A program made the translations under genes and the position numbers. The notes beneath the pieces are model-generated. The model had not been told where the DNA came from and did no database searches. It saw nothing but the letters and a program-made list of their open reading frames with translations. 64,000 nucleotides of DNA, from positions 1 to 64,000 of the forward strand of contig NZ_FUWM01000005.1 of assembly GCF_900167185.1 (NCBI RefSeq), written 5' to 3'. Within the stretch, counting starts at the first letter, position 1. Every line of letters begins with the position of its first letter. This DNA comes from Selenihalanaerobacter shriftii. GTDB lineage: Bacteria > Bacillota > Halanaerobiia > Halobacteroidales > Acetohalobiaceae. Below, piece after piece: positions 7,847 to 18,415 of the stretch.

Positions 7847-8278
7847 ATGTTAATGGGTGAATATATACATTCCATGGATGGAAAAGGAAGAGTGATTATC
7901 CCAGCTAAATTTCGAAAAGAGTTGGGAGATGAATTTGTAGCGACTCGAGGTTTAGATGATTGTCTCTTTATTTATCCTATGGATGAGTGGAAAATTTTAG
8001 AGCAAAAATTAAAATCTTTACCCTTAACTAGAAAAGATGCTAGAGCTTTTGTAAGGTTTTTCTTTTCTGGAGCTACTGAATGTCAGTTGGATAAGCAAGG
8101 TAGAATTTCTATCCCCTCTAATTTAAGGAATTATGCTCAATTGGAAAAAGAAACTGTAATTATTGGTGTGTCAAATAGAGTAGAATTGTGGAGCAAACAG
8201 AAATGGGATTCTTATTTAAGTGAGGCTGAGGAGTCATATGAAGATATTGCAGAAACTATAGAAGAATTAGGAATTTAA
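7847..8278 (+). CDS. mraZ: transcriptional regulator MraZ
   Basis: 143 residues, two AbrB-like swapped-hairpin domains. Each carries the family motif, [13 protein letters not shown] near 12-24 and [13 protein letters not shown] near 84-96. MraZ forms ring oligomers and represses the division and cell wall cluster, including itself. It is the first gene of the cluster, followed by rsmH 65 bases later as in most bacteria. GTGGGG precedes the ATG, and an array of putative MraZ boxes lies just upstream. Confidence 0.97.
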   Translation: MLMGEYIHSMDGKGRVIIPAKFRKELGDEFVATRGLDDCLFIYPMDEWKILEQKLKSLPLTRKDARAFVRFFFSGATECQLDKQGRISIPSNLRNYAQLEKETVIIGVSNRVELWSKQKWDSYLSEAEESYEDIAETIEELGI

Positions 8279-8343
8279 TCAGTTATAAACATATTAATTA
8301 GATAAAATTGTCTTATTAAATATATATGAATAGGTGATATAGA

Positions 8344-9279
8344 ATGGATTTTAAACATATACCAGTTTTATTTAATGAAACTATTGAGAACTTAAAGTGT
8401 AAAGAAGGTGGGGTTTATGTTGATTGTACTTTAGGTGGGGCTGGACATGCTAGTGAGATTGCTAAAAGAATAGGTTTAGAAGGGACTTTAATAGGTGTTG
8501 ATCAAGATATAGCTGCTATTAAGGCCGCAGAAAATAAGTTAGTTGAAGCCGAATGTAAAGTAGAACTAATAAGAGATAATTATAAGAATATAAGAATGAT
8601 TTTAGATAGATTAGAGATAGAAAATGTTGATGGTTATTTATTTGATCTAGGTTTCTCGTCACACCAAATTGACACTCCTGAAAGGGGATTTAGCTATCAA
8701 CATGAAGCACCTTTAGATATGCGCATGGACCAAAGACAGTCTATAACTGCAGCAGATTTATTGAATAAGTTATCTAAAGCGGAGTTAACTAAAATAATTA
8801 CTGAATATGGAGAAGAAAGGTGGGCTAGTAGAATAGCAGAGTTTATAGTTGAAATTCGAAAGGACAAGCCTTTTGAGCTAACTACAGAGTTAATACAGAC
8901 TATTAAAGCTGCAATTCCTGCTAGTGCTAGGCGACACGGACCACATCCAGCTAGGCGTACATTTCAAGCATTAAGAATTGCTGTTAACGATGAATTAGAC
9001 ATTATATCTGAAACTATAGAAGATATTATACCTACTCTTAAAACAGGTGGTAGAGTTGCGATTATTACTTTTCATTCTTTAGAAGATAGGATAGTGAAAC
9101 ATAAATTTAGAGAGTTAGCTCGAGGATGTGTTTGCCCTCCAGATTTTCCAGTATGTGCTTGTGATAAGGAGAAGCAAGTGAAAGTTATTACTAGAAGACC
9201 TATAGATGCAACACAAGCTGAAATAGACACAAATCCGAGAGCTAGAAGTGCTAAATTAAGAGTAATAGAAAAACTCTAA
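8344..9279 (+). CDS. rsmH: 16S rRNA (cytosine1402-N4)-methyltransferase RsmH
   Basis: 311 residues, full length. The SAM-binding loop VDCTLGGAGH is at about 26-35, and the family end NPRARSAKLRVIEKL is intact. It methylates N4 of C1402 in the ribosomal P site. A small Cys-rich insert near the C-terminus (CVCPPDFPVCAC) is usual for Firmicutes. Second gene of the dcw cluster. Confidence 0.97.
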   Translation: MDFKHIPVLFNETIENLKCKEGGVYVDCTLGGAGHASEIAKRIGLEGTLIGVDQDIAAIKAAENKLVEAECKVELIRDNYKNIRMILDRLEIENVDGYLFDLGFSSHQIDTPERGFSYQHEAPLDMRMDQRQSITAADLLNKLSKAELTKIITEYGEERWASRIAEFIVEIRKDKPFELTTELIQTIKAAIPASARRHGPHPARRTFQALRIAVNDELDIISETIEDIIPTLKTGGRVAIITFHSLEDRIVKHKFRELARGCVCPPDFPVCACDKEKQVKVITRRPIDATQAEIDTNPRARSAKLRVIEKL

Positions 9280-9302
9280 TTTAGTTCTAAAATGAGAGGT
9301 AG

Positions 9303-9851
9303 GTGAATAAATTGATAGTAGTAGATAAAAAGAAGGAAGTAAAAGATTATAAGAGACTTAATTCTACTGCTAGGAAAGATAGAAATACTAAAAAAAAGAG
9401 AGTAAGAAAGCAAAGATCTAATAAACAGAAGAATAATAGTAATACTTTACTATTTATGAGTGGTTATGCTTTAATAATTTTAATTATAGTGATTTTTGGA
9501 ATTCTATATATTAATAAATATGTAGAGATGAATAAAATTAATTTACAAATGAATCAAGTTCAAAGCAAAATTAAAGATTTAGAGGAAGAGAAGCAAAAAT
9601 TAAAATTAAATTTATCTCAATATAAATCATTGGACCGAATAGAGAATATAGCTAAGGTTGAATTAGGAATGGTAGAACCTAAGCAAGTAAAATATATTTC
9701 TATGAATTCTAAGAATGGAACATCTTTAAAACAGAATCAGGATTTACATTTAAATGATAGATTAGTTGAAATTAGTAAGTTAGGAGAGAAAGTGTCTACT
9801 TGGTTGCAAGGCTTTAGTCAAGTGGAGGCTGGAACATTAAATAATGAATAA
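9303..9851 (+). CDS. ftsL: cell division protein FtsL
   Basis: About 182 residues: a very basic cytoplasmic tail (to about 48), one membrane helix (about 49-70) and an extracytoplasmic coiled coil (about 75-110) with leucine-zipper spacing. FtsL joins FtsB/DivIC and FtsQ/DivIB to regulate septal synthesis by FtsW and the PBP. The sequence itself is poorly conserved, so the call rests on topology and its place between rsmH and the PBP gene. Start uncertain: GTG 9303 lies very close to its ribosome binding site, and TTG 9312 is better spaced from AGGTG. Confidence 0.85.
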   Translation: MNKLIVVDKKKEVKDYKRLNSTARKDRNTKKKRVRKQRSNKQKNNSNTLLFMSGYALIILIIVIFGILYINKYVEMNKINLQMNQVQSKIKDLEEEKQKLKLNLSQYKSLDRIENIAKVELGMVEPKQVKYISMNSKNGTSLKQNQDLHLNDRLVEISKLGEKVSTWLQGFSQVEAGTLNNE

Positions 9852-9909
9852 ATAAGGGCGTAATATTAACTTTATAGCCCCTGAATAATTATTCTAAAGG
9901 GGGATTAAT

Positions 9910-11991
9910 ATGGGTAAATCTAAACTACAAATAAGAAAAAGGATTTTTTGGCTTTTTCTTATTGTAGTTTTATTTATGTCTATGATTATTTTACGTTTAG
10001 GTTGGATTCAACTTTTTGATAATGATTTTTATCAATCTAGAGCTTTAGATCAAAGATTACGTAAATTGAAGGTAGAACCCAGACGAGGATTTATTTATGA
10101 TAGAAACGGTGAAGAATTAGCAATTAGCGGAAGTGCTGATACTGTAGTTGCTGTACCTTCTGAAATTGAGAATCCAAATCAAGTTGCTGAGAAATTATCC
10201 TTAATTTTAGAGATGGACCGAGAGAAAATTTATAAAAGAATTACTAAAAAAGCATACGCAGTTTATTTGGAACGGAAAATATCAAAGGAAGAAACAGCAA
10301 AGATTAAATCTTTAGACTTATCAGGGATTACATTTACAGAAGAAAGTAAAAGGTTTTATCCAAAAGATAGTTTAGCATCTCATATTTTAGGTTTTGCTGG
10401 AATTGATAGTCAAGGTTTAAATGGTATAGAGTTATCTTATGATCAAATTTTAAGAGGGAAACCAGGTAGGATCATGATAGAGAAAGATGCAACTGGACAA
10501 CAAATTCCTGAGGGAGTTGAAGAGTATTTAGATCCAAAAAATGGGAATAACATTTATTTAACTATAGATCATGTTATTCAATATATTGTGGAAAGAGAGT
10601 TAAAAAAATCTTTACAAGTTAATGAGGCTAAAGGCGGTACTATTATTGTAATGGATCCGCAAAGTGGAGAGATTCTAGCATTAGCAAATAGACCTACATA
10701 TAATCCTAATCACTTTGCACAGTATTCACCCGGTCTATGGAGAAATAGTGCTATTTCTGATACATATGAACCAGGGTCAACTTTTAAAATTGTTACTATG
10801 TCTGCTGGATTAGAAGAAGGGGTAGTAAATCCTAAAGATAATTTCTTTGATCCAGGTTATATTAAAGTAAGCGGGGAAGTAATTAGATGCTGGAAAAGCG
10901 GTGGACATGGGAAACAAACTTTTGCTGAAGTTGTGGCTAACTCATGTAATCCAGGATTTGTTCAAGTCGGTCAGCGTGTAGGAAAAAAGGATTTTTATAA
11001 ATATGTTAAAGCTTTTGGTTTTGGTCAAGATACTGATATCAGACTGCCAGGTGAAGCTAATGGATTAGTTTACAGTTATGATGATATAGGACCAGTGGAA
11101 TTGGCTACTATGTCTTTTGGTCATGGTATATCTGTAACTCCGATTCAATTAGTTACAGCTATTTCTGCTGTAGCTAATGGTGGGAAACTTCTAAAACCGC
11201 ATTTAGTAGAGAAGATAGAGAATGAACAAGGAAGAATAATTAAAGAATTTAAACCTGAGTTAATCAGACAAGTAATTTCTAAGGAAACGGCTCAGACTGT
11301 GCGGAAATTATTAGAAGGAGTAGTAACTGATGGTTCAGGTAAGAATGCTCAAGTTGAAGGGTATAGAATTGGAGGAAAGACAGGTACTGCTAAACATTAT
11401 GGTGTTCAGTCTTATGATTCTTCTTTTGTAGGGATATTGCCAGTTGGAAATCCAGAATTGGTAGTATTAGTGGTAATGAAAGGAGTTACTAGTTATCCTT
11501 ATTATGGTTCGCAAGTAGCTGCTCCTATGTTTCATAATATAGTAAAGGATGTGGTGCGTTACTTAGAGATTCCTCCTAATAAAGGTAGTGGAGAAGACGA
11601 AAAAGAAGAGGAAGAGGTTCGAAAAGTAAGAGTACCTAATTTAATTAATCATCCTTTAAATGAAGTAGATATGCGGTTAAGAAAGTTAGGATTAAATTTT
11701 AAATTAGAAGGAAATGGGGAGAAAATATTAGATCAGGTTCCTAAGCCCGGTGTTAAAGTAGATGTAGGAACTACAGTAATTTTATTCTCTTCTGATGGAT
11801 TAAGCACTAAAGGTCGTTATAAAGTAACTGTACCTAATTTAGAAGGAAGGTCGTTGAATGATGCTCAAAATTTATTAGCTAAATTAGGCTTAAAATTAGA
11901 TTGGCAAGGAAATGGAAAAGTTATCTTTCAGAAGCCAACTGCTGGCTTTAGAGTTGAGGCAGGAAGTACAATAGAAGTTGAATTAGATTAA
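9910..11991 (+). CDS. class B penicillin-binding protein, SpoVD/FtsI type with PASTA domains
   Basis: 693 residues. Short cytoplasmic tail, membrane helix about 12-30, dimerisation domain, then a transpeptidase domain with catalytic S290 (STFK), S345-C-N347 and K490-TGT. Two PASTA domains end the protein (about 578-637 and 640-693). It crosslinks peptidoglycan at the septum with FtsW. Bacillus has separate pbpB and spoVD genes here; this cluster has one, which may serve vegetative division, spore cortex or both. PASTA domains are typical of both relatives, so the exact name is left open. Confidence 0.93.
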   Translation: MGKSKLQIRKRIFWLFLIVVLFMSMIILRLGWIQLFDNDFYQSRALDQRLRKLKVEPRRGFIYDRNGEELAISGSADTVVAVPSEIENPNQVAEKLSLILEMDREKIYKRITKKAYAVYLERKISKEETAKIKSLDLSGITFTEESKRFYPKDSLASHILGFAGIDSQGLNGIELSYDQILRGKPGRIMIEKDATGQQIPEGVEEYLDPKNGNNIYLTIDHVIQYIVERELKKSLQVNEAKGGTIIVMDPQSGEILALANRPTYNPNHFAQYSPGLWRNSAISDTYEPGSTFKIVTMSAGLEEGVVNPKDNFFDPGYIKVSGEVIRCWKSGGHGKQTFAEVVANSCNPGFVQVGQRVGKKDFYKYVKAFGFGQDTDIRLPGEANGLVYSYDDIGPVELATMSFGHGISVTPIQLVTAISAVANGGKLLKPHLVEKIENEQGRIIKEFKPELIRQVISKETAQTVRKLLEGVVTDGSGKNAQVEGYRIGGKTGTAKHYGVQSYDSSFVGILPVGNPELVVLVVMKGVTSYPYYGSQVAAPMFHNIVKDVVRYLEIPPNKGSGEDEKEEEEVRKVRVPNLINHPLNEVDMRLRKLGLNFKLEGNGEKILDQVPKPGVKVDVGTTVILFSSDGLSTKGRYKVTVPNLEGRSLNDAQNLLAKLGLKLDWQGNGKVIFQKPTAGFRVEAGSTIEVELD

Positions 11992-12054
11992 ATAGGAATA
12001 TTTTTAATCAATTGTAAAATAATATATAGTAAGCGGCATAAGGAGGAGAGGTAG

Positions 12055-13542
12055 ATGAAAGAGTTAAGTAGAATAATTACTGAATTAGATTATAAGGTGT
12101 TACAAGGAAGTGTGGATAGAGAAATTACAGGAATTGAGTATGATTCTAGAGAAGTTGAAGCTGATAATTTATTTGTATGTATTAGTGGATTTACTCATGA
12201 TGGTCATGATTATATAAATGAGGCCATTGAGGCTGGGGCTACAGCTGTTTTAGTTGAAAAAGAGGTAGAATTAAATGAATGTAATGAGATAACAGTCATT
12301 ATGATTAGAGATACACGTCAAGGGTTAGCAATGATAAGCTCAGCTTTTTATGATTATCCATCTCAAAAATTAAAAGTGATTGGTGTAACTGGAACAAATG
12401 GAAAGACAACTACTACATATTTGACTGAATCGATTTTAAAAACTGCTGGTCATAAAGTAGGATTAATCGGTACTATAAAGAATAAAATTGATGATGAAAA
12501 ATTTAAATCTCAAAGAACTACGCCTGAATCTTTAGATTTACAAGCATTTTTTGCAAGAATGGTAGAGGAAGATGTTACTCATGTAGTTATGGAGGTGTCC
12601 TCTCATGCTTTGGCTTTAAATCGGGTTGATAAGATAGATTTTGATGTTGCAATTTTTACTAATATTACTCAAGATCACTTAGATTTTCATGATTCATTTA
12701 ATGATTATCTAAATGCTAAAGCAAAATTATTTACAGGATTAGATGACGAAGATAAAACGGCTATTATTAATATAGATGATCCTAATAGTGATAAGATTTT
12801 ATCTGCTAGTAATGGCTCAGTTATTACTTATAGCATTGAAAAGGATGCCAATTTGAAGGCTAAAGATATTACTATTAGTCCCATAGGAGTTAATTTCTTG
12901 GCGGAAGCTTTTGAAGAAAAAGTTAATTTAGATTTAAATCTAACAGGATTATTTAACGTTTATAATACTTTGGCTGCTTTAGGAGCTGGAATAAGCTTAA
13001 ATATTACTTTAGATGATATTCAACAAGGGTTAGAAGAAGTACAAGGAGTAGCAGGTAGGTTTGAAATTGTAGATGAAGGCCAGGATTTCGGAGTGATTGT
13101 AGATTATGCTCATACTCCTGATAGTTTGCAGAATATTTTAGAAACGGCTGAAGACTTTGTGGAAGGTAGAGTCATAGTAGTATTTGGATGTGGTGGAGAT
13201 CGAGATAAAAGTAAGCGACCGATAATGGGACAGGTGGCCACAAGATTAGCTGACTTTTCAATTATTACTTCTGATAATCCGCGTAGTGAAGAACCAGAAG
13301 ATATTATTAATGATATTGAATTAGGAGTAAAAGAAATTAATAAAAAGGTAGAGGAAGATTACGTGATTATTCAAGATAGAGCTGAAGCTATTAATTATGG
13401 AATCGAGACTGCTAGAACTGGTGATTTAGTATTTATAGTGGGAAAAGGTCATGAAACATATCAAATTTTAAAAGATAAGACTATTTCCTTTGATGACCGC
13501 CAAGTTGCTAGAGAAGCTTTAGATAAAAATAGAGGTGAATAG
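12055..13542 (+). CDS. murE: UDP-MurNAc-tripeptide synthetase MurE (meso-DAP type)
   Basis: 495 residues. ATP loop GTNGKTTTT at about 113-121, central ligase domain, and C-terminal domain with the DNPR motif at 407-410. DNPR marks enzymes that add meso-diaminopimelate instead of lysine, so the wall should be DAP-based. GGAGGAGAGG lies just before the ATG. It ends just before murF, whose ribosome binding site is inside the murE end. Confidence 0.97.
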   Translation: MKELSRIITELDYKVLQGSVDREITGIEYDSREVEADNLFVCISGFTHDGHDYINEAIEAGATAVLVEKEVELNECNEITVIMIRDTRQGLAMISSAFYDYPSQKLKVIGVTGTNGKTTTTYLTESILKTAGHKVGLIGTIKNKIDDEKFKSQRTTPESLDLQAFFARMVEEDVTHVVMEVSSHALALNRVDKIDFDVAIFTNITQDHLDFHDSFNDYLNAKAKLFTGLDDEDKTAIINIDDPNSDKILSASNGSVITYSIEKDANLKAKDITISPIGVNFLAEAFEEKVNLDLNLTGLFNVYNTLAALGAGISLNITLDDIQQGLEEVQGVAGRFEIVDEGQDFGVIVDYAHTPDSLQNILETAEDFVEGRVIVVFGCGGDRDKSKRPIMGQVATRLADFSIITSDNPRSEEPEDIINDIELGVKEINKKVEEDYVIIQDRAEAINYGIETARTGDLVFIVGKGHETYQILKDKTISFDDRQVAREALDKNRGE

Positions 13543-13543
13543 T

Positions 13544-14938
13544 ATGGAACCAATTAAAGTTAAAGAATTTATATCCGAAATAGATGGCGAATTAATTAAT
13601 GGAAGTTTGGAAACTAAAATTGATGAGGTGTCAATTGACTCTAGAACTATTGATAAAGGAGCATTATTTTTTGCTATTAAAGGAGAGAGGTTTGATGGAC
13701 ATAATTTCATAAATGATGCATTAGCAGCAGGAGCAATAGGAGTAGTTATAGAGATTAACGAAATTAGTGAATATAGTATTGACTCTAATATCTTAGTAAT
13801 CAAAGTAGAAGATACTAGTAAAGCTTTACAAGACTTGGCAAAGTATTATCGTAGTTTGTTTGATATTCCTGTTATTGGAGTGACAGGAAGTACAGGTAAA
13901 ACAACAACTAAAGACTTAATAGCTTCTGTTTTGGAGGTCAAATTTAAGACTTTAAAGACTGAAGGCAACTACAATAATGAGTTTGGGTTGCCTTTAACTT
14001 TATTTAGATTAGATTCTAGTTATGAAGTAGTAGTTGTTGAATTAGCAATGAGAGGATTAGGTGAAATAGAATATTTGTGCCAGATAGCTCAACCTGAAAT
14101 AGGGGTCATTACTAATGTTGGCGTGACTCACTTAGAAACACTAGGTAGTCAAGAAAATATAGCAAGAGCTAAAAGTGAATTGGTCATGAGTTTACCCCCT
14201 GAAGGTAAGGCTCTATTGAATGGCGATGATGATTATATTAGAATGATGGCAAATAAAGCTGAAGCAGAGATAGTATATTATGGTTGTGGTAATGATAATG
14301 ATTTAGAAGCTATAAAGATTGAAAACTTAGGGGCAGATGGGTTAAGTTTTATAGTAAATCAACAGAGTAGGAAGTTTGAAGTAAGGTTACCATTGCCAGG
14401 TGAATATAATGTATATAATTCATTAGCGGCTATTGGTGTTGGATTAGAACTAGGTTTAAGTATAGATGAATTAAAAAGTGGATTAGCCCAACCAAATTTA
14501 ACTAAAATGCGAGGAGATATAACAGAGTTAGACTCGGGAATTACTATAATCAATGATGCCTATAATGCTAACCCAACCTCTATGGAGGCAGGATTAAATC
14601 TATTAGTAAATATTGGTAATAAAAAAGGAAGGTTAATTGCTGTTTTAGGTGATATGTTAGAGTTAGGTTCTATAGCAGAAATAGCACATAGACGAATAGC
14701 TAAAATAGTTGTAGATAATAATATAGACTATTTATTAACTGTAGGAGAACTTTCTGCTCTAATAGGTGAGGAAGCTAAGCAATTAGGATTAGCTGAAGAA
14801 TATGTATTTAGTTATAGTACTAATCAAGAAATTATTGACCAGCTATTGCAGTTAGTTGATACAAGTGATACAATTTTACTTAAAGGCTCTAGAGGAATGA
14901 AGTTAGAGGAAATAGAAGAGGCTTTGTTGGAAGGTTGA
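13544..14938 (+). CDS. murF: UDP-MurNAc-pentapeptide synthetase MurF
   Basis: 464 residues. Adds D-Ala-D-Ala to the UDP-MurNAc-tripeptide. ATP loop GSTGKTTTK at about 109-117, and the conserved NDAYNANPTSM segment in the second half. I prefer ATG 13544 over GTG 13535 because AGAGGTGA ends 5 bases before the ATG. It sits two bases after the murE stop. Confidence 0.97.
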   Translation: MEPIKVKEFISEIDGELINGSLETKIDEVSIDSRTIDKGALFFAIKGERFDGHNFINDALAAGAIGVVIEINEISEYSIDSNILVIKVEDTSKALQDLAKYYRSLFDIPVIGVTGSTGKTTTKDLIASVLEVKFKTLKTEGNYNNEFGLPLTLFRLDSSYEVVVVELAMRGLGEIEYLCQIAQPEIGVITNVGVTHLETLGSQENIARAKSELVMSLPPEGKALLNGDDDYIRMMANKAEAEIVYYGCGNDNDLEAIKIENLGADGLSFIVNQQSRKFEVRLPLPGEYNVYNSLAAIGVGLELGLSIDELKSGLAQPNLTKMRGDITELDSGITIINDAYNANPTSMEAGLNLLVNIGNKKGRLIAVLGDMLELGSIAEIAHRRIAKIVVDNNIDYLLTVGELSALIGEEAKQLGLAEEYVFSYSTNQEIIDQLLQLVDTSDTILLKGSRGMKLEEIEEALLEG

Positions 14939-14954
14939 AGGAGGGGCTAGAACA

Positions 14955-15920
14955 ATGGTTGACTTAATATATGCAGCTACAGCTGCCTTTGCTATTACAT
15001 TATTAATTGGACCGATAATGATAAAATTACTACGTAAATTAAAATTTGGTCAAAATATTAGGGAAGTAGGACCTGAAAAACATTTAGAGAAAAGTGGAAC
15101 TCCTACCATGGGTGGAGTTATAATTCTTATTTCTATTGTGGTAGCAGTTTTATTATTTGCGGATATGACTTCTAAATTATTTTGGGCTTTATTTGTAACT
15201 TTAAGTTATGGTTTTTTAGGTTTATTAGATGATTCCATTAAGATTATAGCAAATCGTTCTTTGGGTTTAAAGGCAAAACAAAAGTTGTTAGGACAGATTC
15301 TAATTGGGGGTTTATTAGGATATAATGTATTATATAATTTAAATATTGGTTCAGAGATTATAATTCCTTATTTAGGAGGGACTATAGATTTAGGAATCTA
15401 TTTTATTCCTTCTGTAATAATAGTGGTGATTGGAACTTCTAATGCTGTTAATTTAACAGATGGGTTAGATGGTTTAGCAGCTGGAGTGACGATTATAGTG
15501 GCTATTACTTATACAGTGATTAGTCTTATTATCTTTAACCAATATGAATTAGCTATTTTTACTGCAGCTATTGTAGGGGCTTGTTTAGGATTTGCTTGGT
15601 TTAATAGTCATCCTGCTCAGGTTTTCATGGGGGATACAGGCTCACTAGCCTTAGGAGGAGCCATAGCAGTAGTAGCTATTTTAACCAAAACTGAATTATC
15701 TTTAGTAATTATTGGTGGAGTTTATGTTATAGAGGCTTTATCAGTAATGATTCAAGTTGTCTACTTTAAATTAACAGGTGGTAAGAGAGTCTTTAGAATG
15801 AGTCCACTTCACCATCATTTTGAGCTAAAAGGTTGGCAAGAATCTAAGGTAGTAGTCAGATTCTGGATTTTAGCTGCCATATTATCATTGGCTGGCTTAT
15901 TAGGTTTACAAGGGGTTTAA
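14955..15920 (+). CDS. mraY: phospho-MurNAc-pentapeptide transferase MraY
   Basis: 321 residues with about ten membrane helices. Transfers phospho-MurNAc-pentapeptide to undecaprenyl phosphate, forming lipid I. Catalytic landmarks present: LLDDSIKI, NLTDGLDGLA, the GDTGS segment and HHHFELKGW near the C-terminus. GGAGGGGC precedes the ATG. Normal family length. Confidence 0.98.
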   Translation: MVDLIYAATAAFAITLLIGPIMIKLLRKLKFGQNIREVGPEKHLEKSGTPTMGGVIILISIVVAVLLFADMTSKLFWALFVTLSYGFLGLLDDSIKIIANRSLGLKAKQKLLGQILIGGLLGYNVLYNLNIGSEIIIPYLGGTIDLGIYFIPSVIIVVIGTSNAVNLTDGLDGLAAGVTIIVAITYTVISLIIFNQYELAIFTAAIVGACLGFAWFNSHPAQVFMGDTGSLALGGAIAVVAILTKTELSLVIIGGVYVIEALSVMIQVVYFKLTGGKRVFRMSPLHHHFELKGWQESKVVVRFWILAAILSLAGLLGLQGV

Positions 15921-15947
15921 ATGTTGGAAAGGTAGGTTGAACAACTT

Positions 15948-17312
15948 ATGGATTTAGTAGAAAAAAAAGTAACAGTTTTAGGTTTAGGTAAGAGAACAGG
16001 AATAGCTACAGTTAAATTTTTAATTAATAAAGGAGCTAATGTAGTAGTTAGTGATGTGAAATCTGAGACAGAATTAAAAGAAGAATTAATGGAATTAAAT
16101 GATTATGAAATAGAGTATGATTTAGACGGACATAGTGATAAAGCAATTAATAATACAGATATGATAGTAATTAGCCCGGGAGTACCTAGTCAAATTTCAA
16201 TTTTACAGAAGGCTAAGCGGTTAGGAATACCGGTTATTAGTGCAATAGAATTAGCGTATCATTTTTGTGCAGCACCAATTGTGGCCATTACAGGAACTAA
16301 TGGCAAAACTACAACGACTACTTTAACAGGTGAAATATTTAATGCTACTCAAGATGAAGTAGTAGTTGGTGGAAATATAGGTAGACCTTTGATTAGAGAT
16401 GTGAATAATTTATCATCAAAAGGTGCAGTTATAGCCGAAATAAGTTCCTTTCAACTGGAGAATATTGAAGAATTTAGACCTAAGATTAGTTTAATATTAA
16501 ACTTAACTCCGGACCATTTAGATAGACATGGTTCATTTGAAGATTATATAGAAGCTAAGAAGAAGATCTTTAGTAATCAACAGGGCACAGATTATACAAT
16601 TCTCAATTACGATGACCCAGTAACTAGAGAATTAGCAGATGATACTCATGGAACTGTAGTCTATTTCAGTCAAAAAGAAGAGGTTGAATATGGGCTTTAT
16701 ATCGAAAATGGAGAAGTAATTAATAATCTTACTGCTGAAAAAGAGATATTTATTGAAGTTGATGAGATTGGAATTAAAGGGCCCCATAACTTAGAAAATG
16801 CTTTAGGAGCTATTTCTATAGCTTTACTTAGCGATATTGAGCCGGAAATAATTAAGGACGTAGTAAGAGAATTTAATGGAGTTGAACACCGTATAGAAGA
16901 TGTAGCGGTTATAGATAAAGTAAGGTATGTTAATGATTCTAAAGCTACTAATCCTGTGTCAGCAATGAAAGCTTTAGAGACTTTTAGTGAACCTTTAATA
17001 TTGATTGCTGGAGGTATGGATAAGAAATCAGATTTTAGTGAATTTGCTGACAAAGTAGCTGAAAATGTTAAGGTATTAATTTTATTGGGGGAGACAGCAG
17101 ATGAAATTGAGCAATCTATGAAGAGCCTTGGTTTTAATGCAATTAAAAGAATAAATACTATTGAAGATGCAGTAAAGGTGGCTGTGGATATAAGTATTGC
17201 AGGTGATTTAGTTCTTTTATCACCAGCGTGTGCAAGTTGGGATATGTTTAGTAGTTATAAAGAGAGGGGTCAAAAGTTTAAAAAGGCGGTATTTGATTTA
17301 AGGAGGCAATAG
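15948..17312 (+). CDS. murD: UDP-MurNAc-L-alanine:D-glutamate ligase MurD
   Basis: 454 residues. N-terminal UDP-binding Rossmann domain beginning VTVLGLGKRTG (the second GxG position is a little unusual), ATP loop GTNGKTTTT at about 119-127, and C-terminal ligase domain with DKKSDF and SPACASWD motifs. Adds D-Glu to UDP-MurNAc-L-Ala. One base separates it from ftsW, whose AAGGAGG lies in the murD end. Confidence 0.97.
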   Translation: MDLVEKKVTVLGLGKRTGIATVKFLINKGANVVVSDVKSETELKEELMELNDYEIEYDLDGHSDKAINNTDMIVISPGVPSQISILQKAKRLGIPVISAIELAYHFCAAPIVAITGTNGKTTTTTLTGEIFNATQDEVVVGGNIGRPLIRDVNNLSSKGAVIAEISSFQLENIEEFRPKISLILNLTPDHLDRHGSFEDYIEAKKKIFSNQQGTDYTILNYDDPVTRELADDTHGTVVYFSQKEEVEYGLYIENGEVINNLTAEKEIFIEVDEIGIKGPHNLENALGAISIALLSDIEPEIIKDVVREFNGVEHRIEDVAVIDKVRYVNDSKATNPVSAMKALETFSEPLILIAGGMDKKSDFSEFADKVAENVKVLILLGETADEIEQSMKSLGFNAIKRINTIEDAVKVAVDISIAGDLVLLSPACASWDMFSSYKERGQKFKKAVFDLRRQ

Positions 17313-17313
17313 A

Positions 17314-18396
17314 ATGAAGAAGGTAAAAGCGCCTGATTTCATAATCTTTTTTACTATGATAACTTTATTAGGAATTGGAATTATCATGGTTTTTAGTTCT
17401 ACCTCTATTCGAGCGTATGCTGACTATGGGGATAGTTTCTATTTTCTTAAAAAACAGTTTCTCTGGTCAGTAATTGGTATTGGAGCTATGATTTTCTTTA
17501 TGACTATAGATTATAAATTATATAAGCAGTTAGCTCAATTAGGTTTGTTAGTCACTCTAGGTTCATTAATTCTAGTATTAATAATTGGAACAGTAGTTGG
17601 TGGTTCACAGAGATGGCTGGGTTTAGGGATGCTTAGAGTTCAACCTTCAGAAATAGCAAAGTTGAGCATGGTAATTTATATGGCTAGATATTTGTCTACA
17701 AAACAGCATAAAATAGATAAATTACAAGGGTTAGCCCCTGGTTTATTAGTTTTAGGATTAGTTTGTGGACTGATTTTGATGCAACCGGATTTAGGTACTG
17801 CAGCTACAATTGGCGGAACAATAATGATTATGTTTATAGCAGCTGGATTAAAGTTAGAATACTTAGCTGGTCTAGGTTTAACAGGAATTTCAGGGATATT
17901 TTACTTAATATATAGTGCACCGTACCGTAAAGAGAGGTTATTGGCATTTTTAGACCCGTGGAGTGATCCATTAGATTCAGGATTTCATATTATTCAATCT
18001 TTATATGCTTTAGGATCTGGCGGGTTATTTGGAGTAGGAATAGGTCAGAGTAGACAGAAATTCTTTTATTTACCGGAACCAGGTACTGATTTTATATTTG
18101 CTATTATAGGTGAAGAATTAGGATTTATTGGAGCTATGGTAGTAGTTTTCTTATTCTTTTTATTTGCCTGGAGGGGTTTAAAAATAGCTATTGAAGCTCC
18201 AGATTTATTTGGAAGTTTATTGGCTGTAGGAATTACTACTATGATTACTATACAAGCAATAATTAATATAGGGGTTGTTACAGGTTCGATGCCGGTTACA
18301 GGAATTACTTTACCTTTTATTAGTTATGGTGGTTCTTCTTTAGTAATTATGTTATCAGGAGTAGGAATTTTATTAAATATATCACGATATTCTTAG
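17314..18396 (+). CDS. ftsW: septal peptidoglycan polymerase FtsW (SEDS family)
   Basis: 360 residues with ten predicted membrane helices. The SEDS signature region PEPGTDFIFAIIGEELG is at about 255-271, and GSMPVTGITLPFISYGGSS near the end. It polymerises glycan strands from lipid II together with the class B PBP encoded four genes upstream. SpoVE is the sporulation paralogue and cannot be excluded by sequence alone, but the position between murD and murG fits either. Confidence 0.94.
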   Translation: MKKVKAPDFIIFFTMITLLGIGIIMVFSSTSIRAYADYGDSFYFLKKQFLWSVIGIGAMIFFMTIDYKLYKQLAQLGLLVTLGSLILVLIIGTVVGGSQRWLGLGMLRVQPSEIAKLSMVIYMARYLSTKQHKIDKLQGLAPGLLVLGLVCGLILMQPDLGTAATIGGTIMIMFIAAGLKLEYLAGLGLTGISGIFYLIYSAPYRKERLLAFLDPWSDPLDSGFHIIQSLYALGSGGLFGVGIGQSRQKFFYLPEPGTDFIFAIIGEELGFIGAMVVVFLFFLFAWRGLKIAIEAPDLFGSLLAVGITTMITIQAIINIGVVTGSMPVTGITLPFISYGGSSLVIMLSGVGILLNISRYS

Positions 18397-18415
18397 ATTT
18401 TTTAGGAGTGATTTA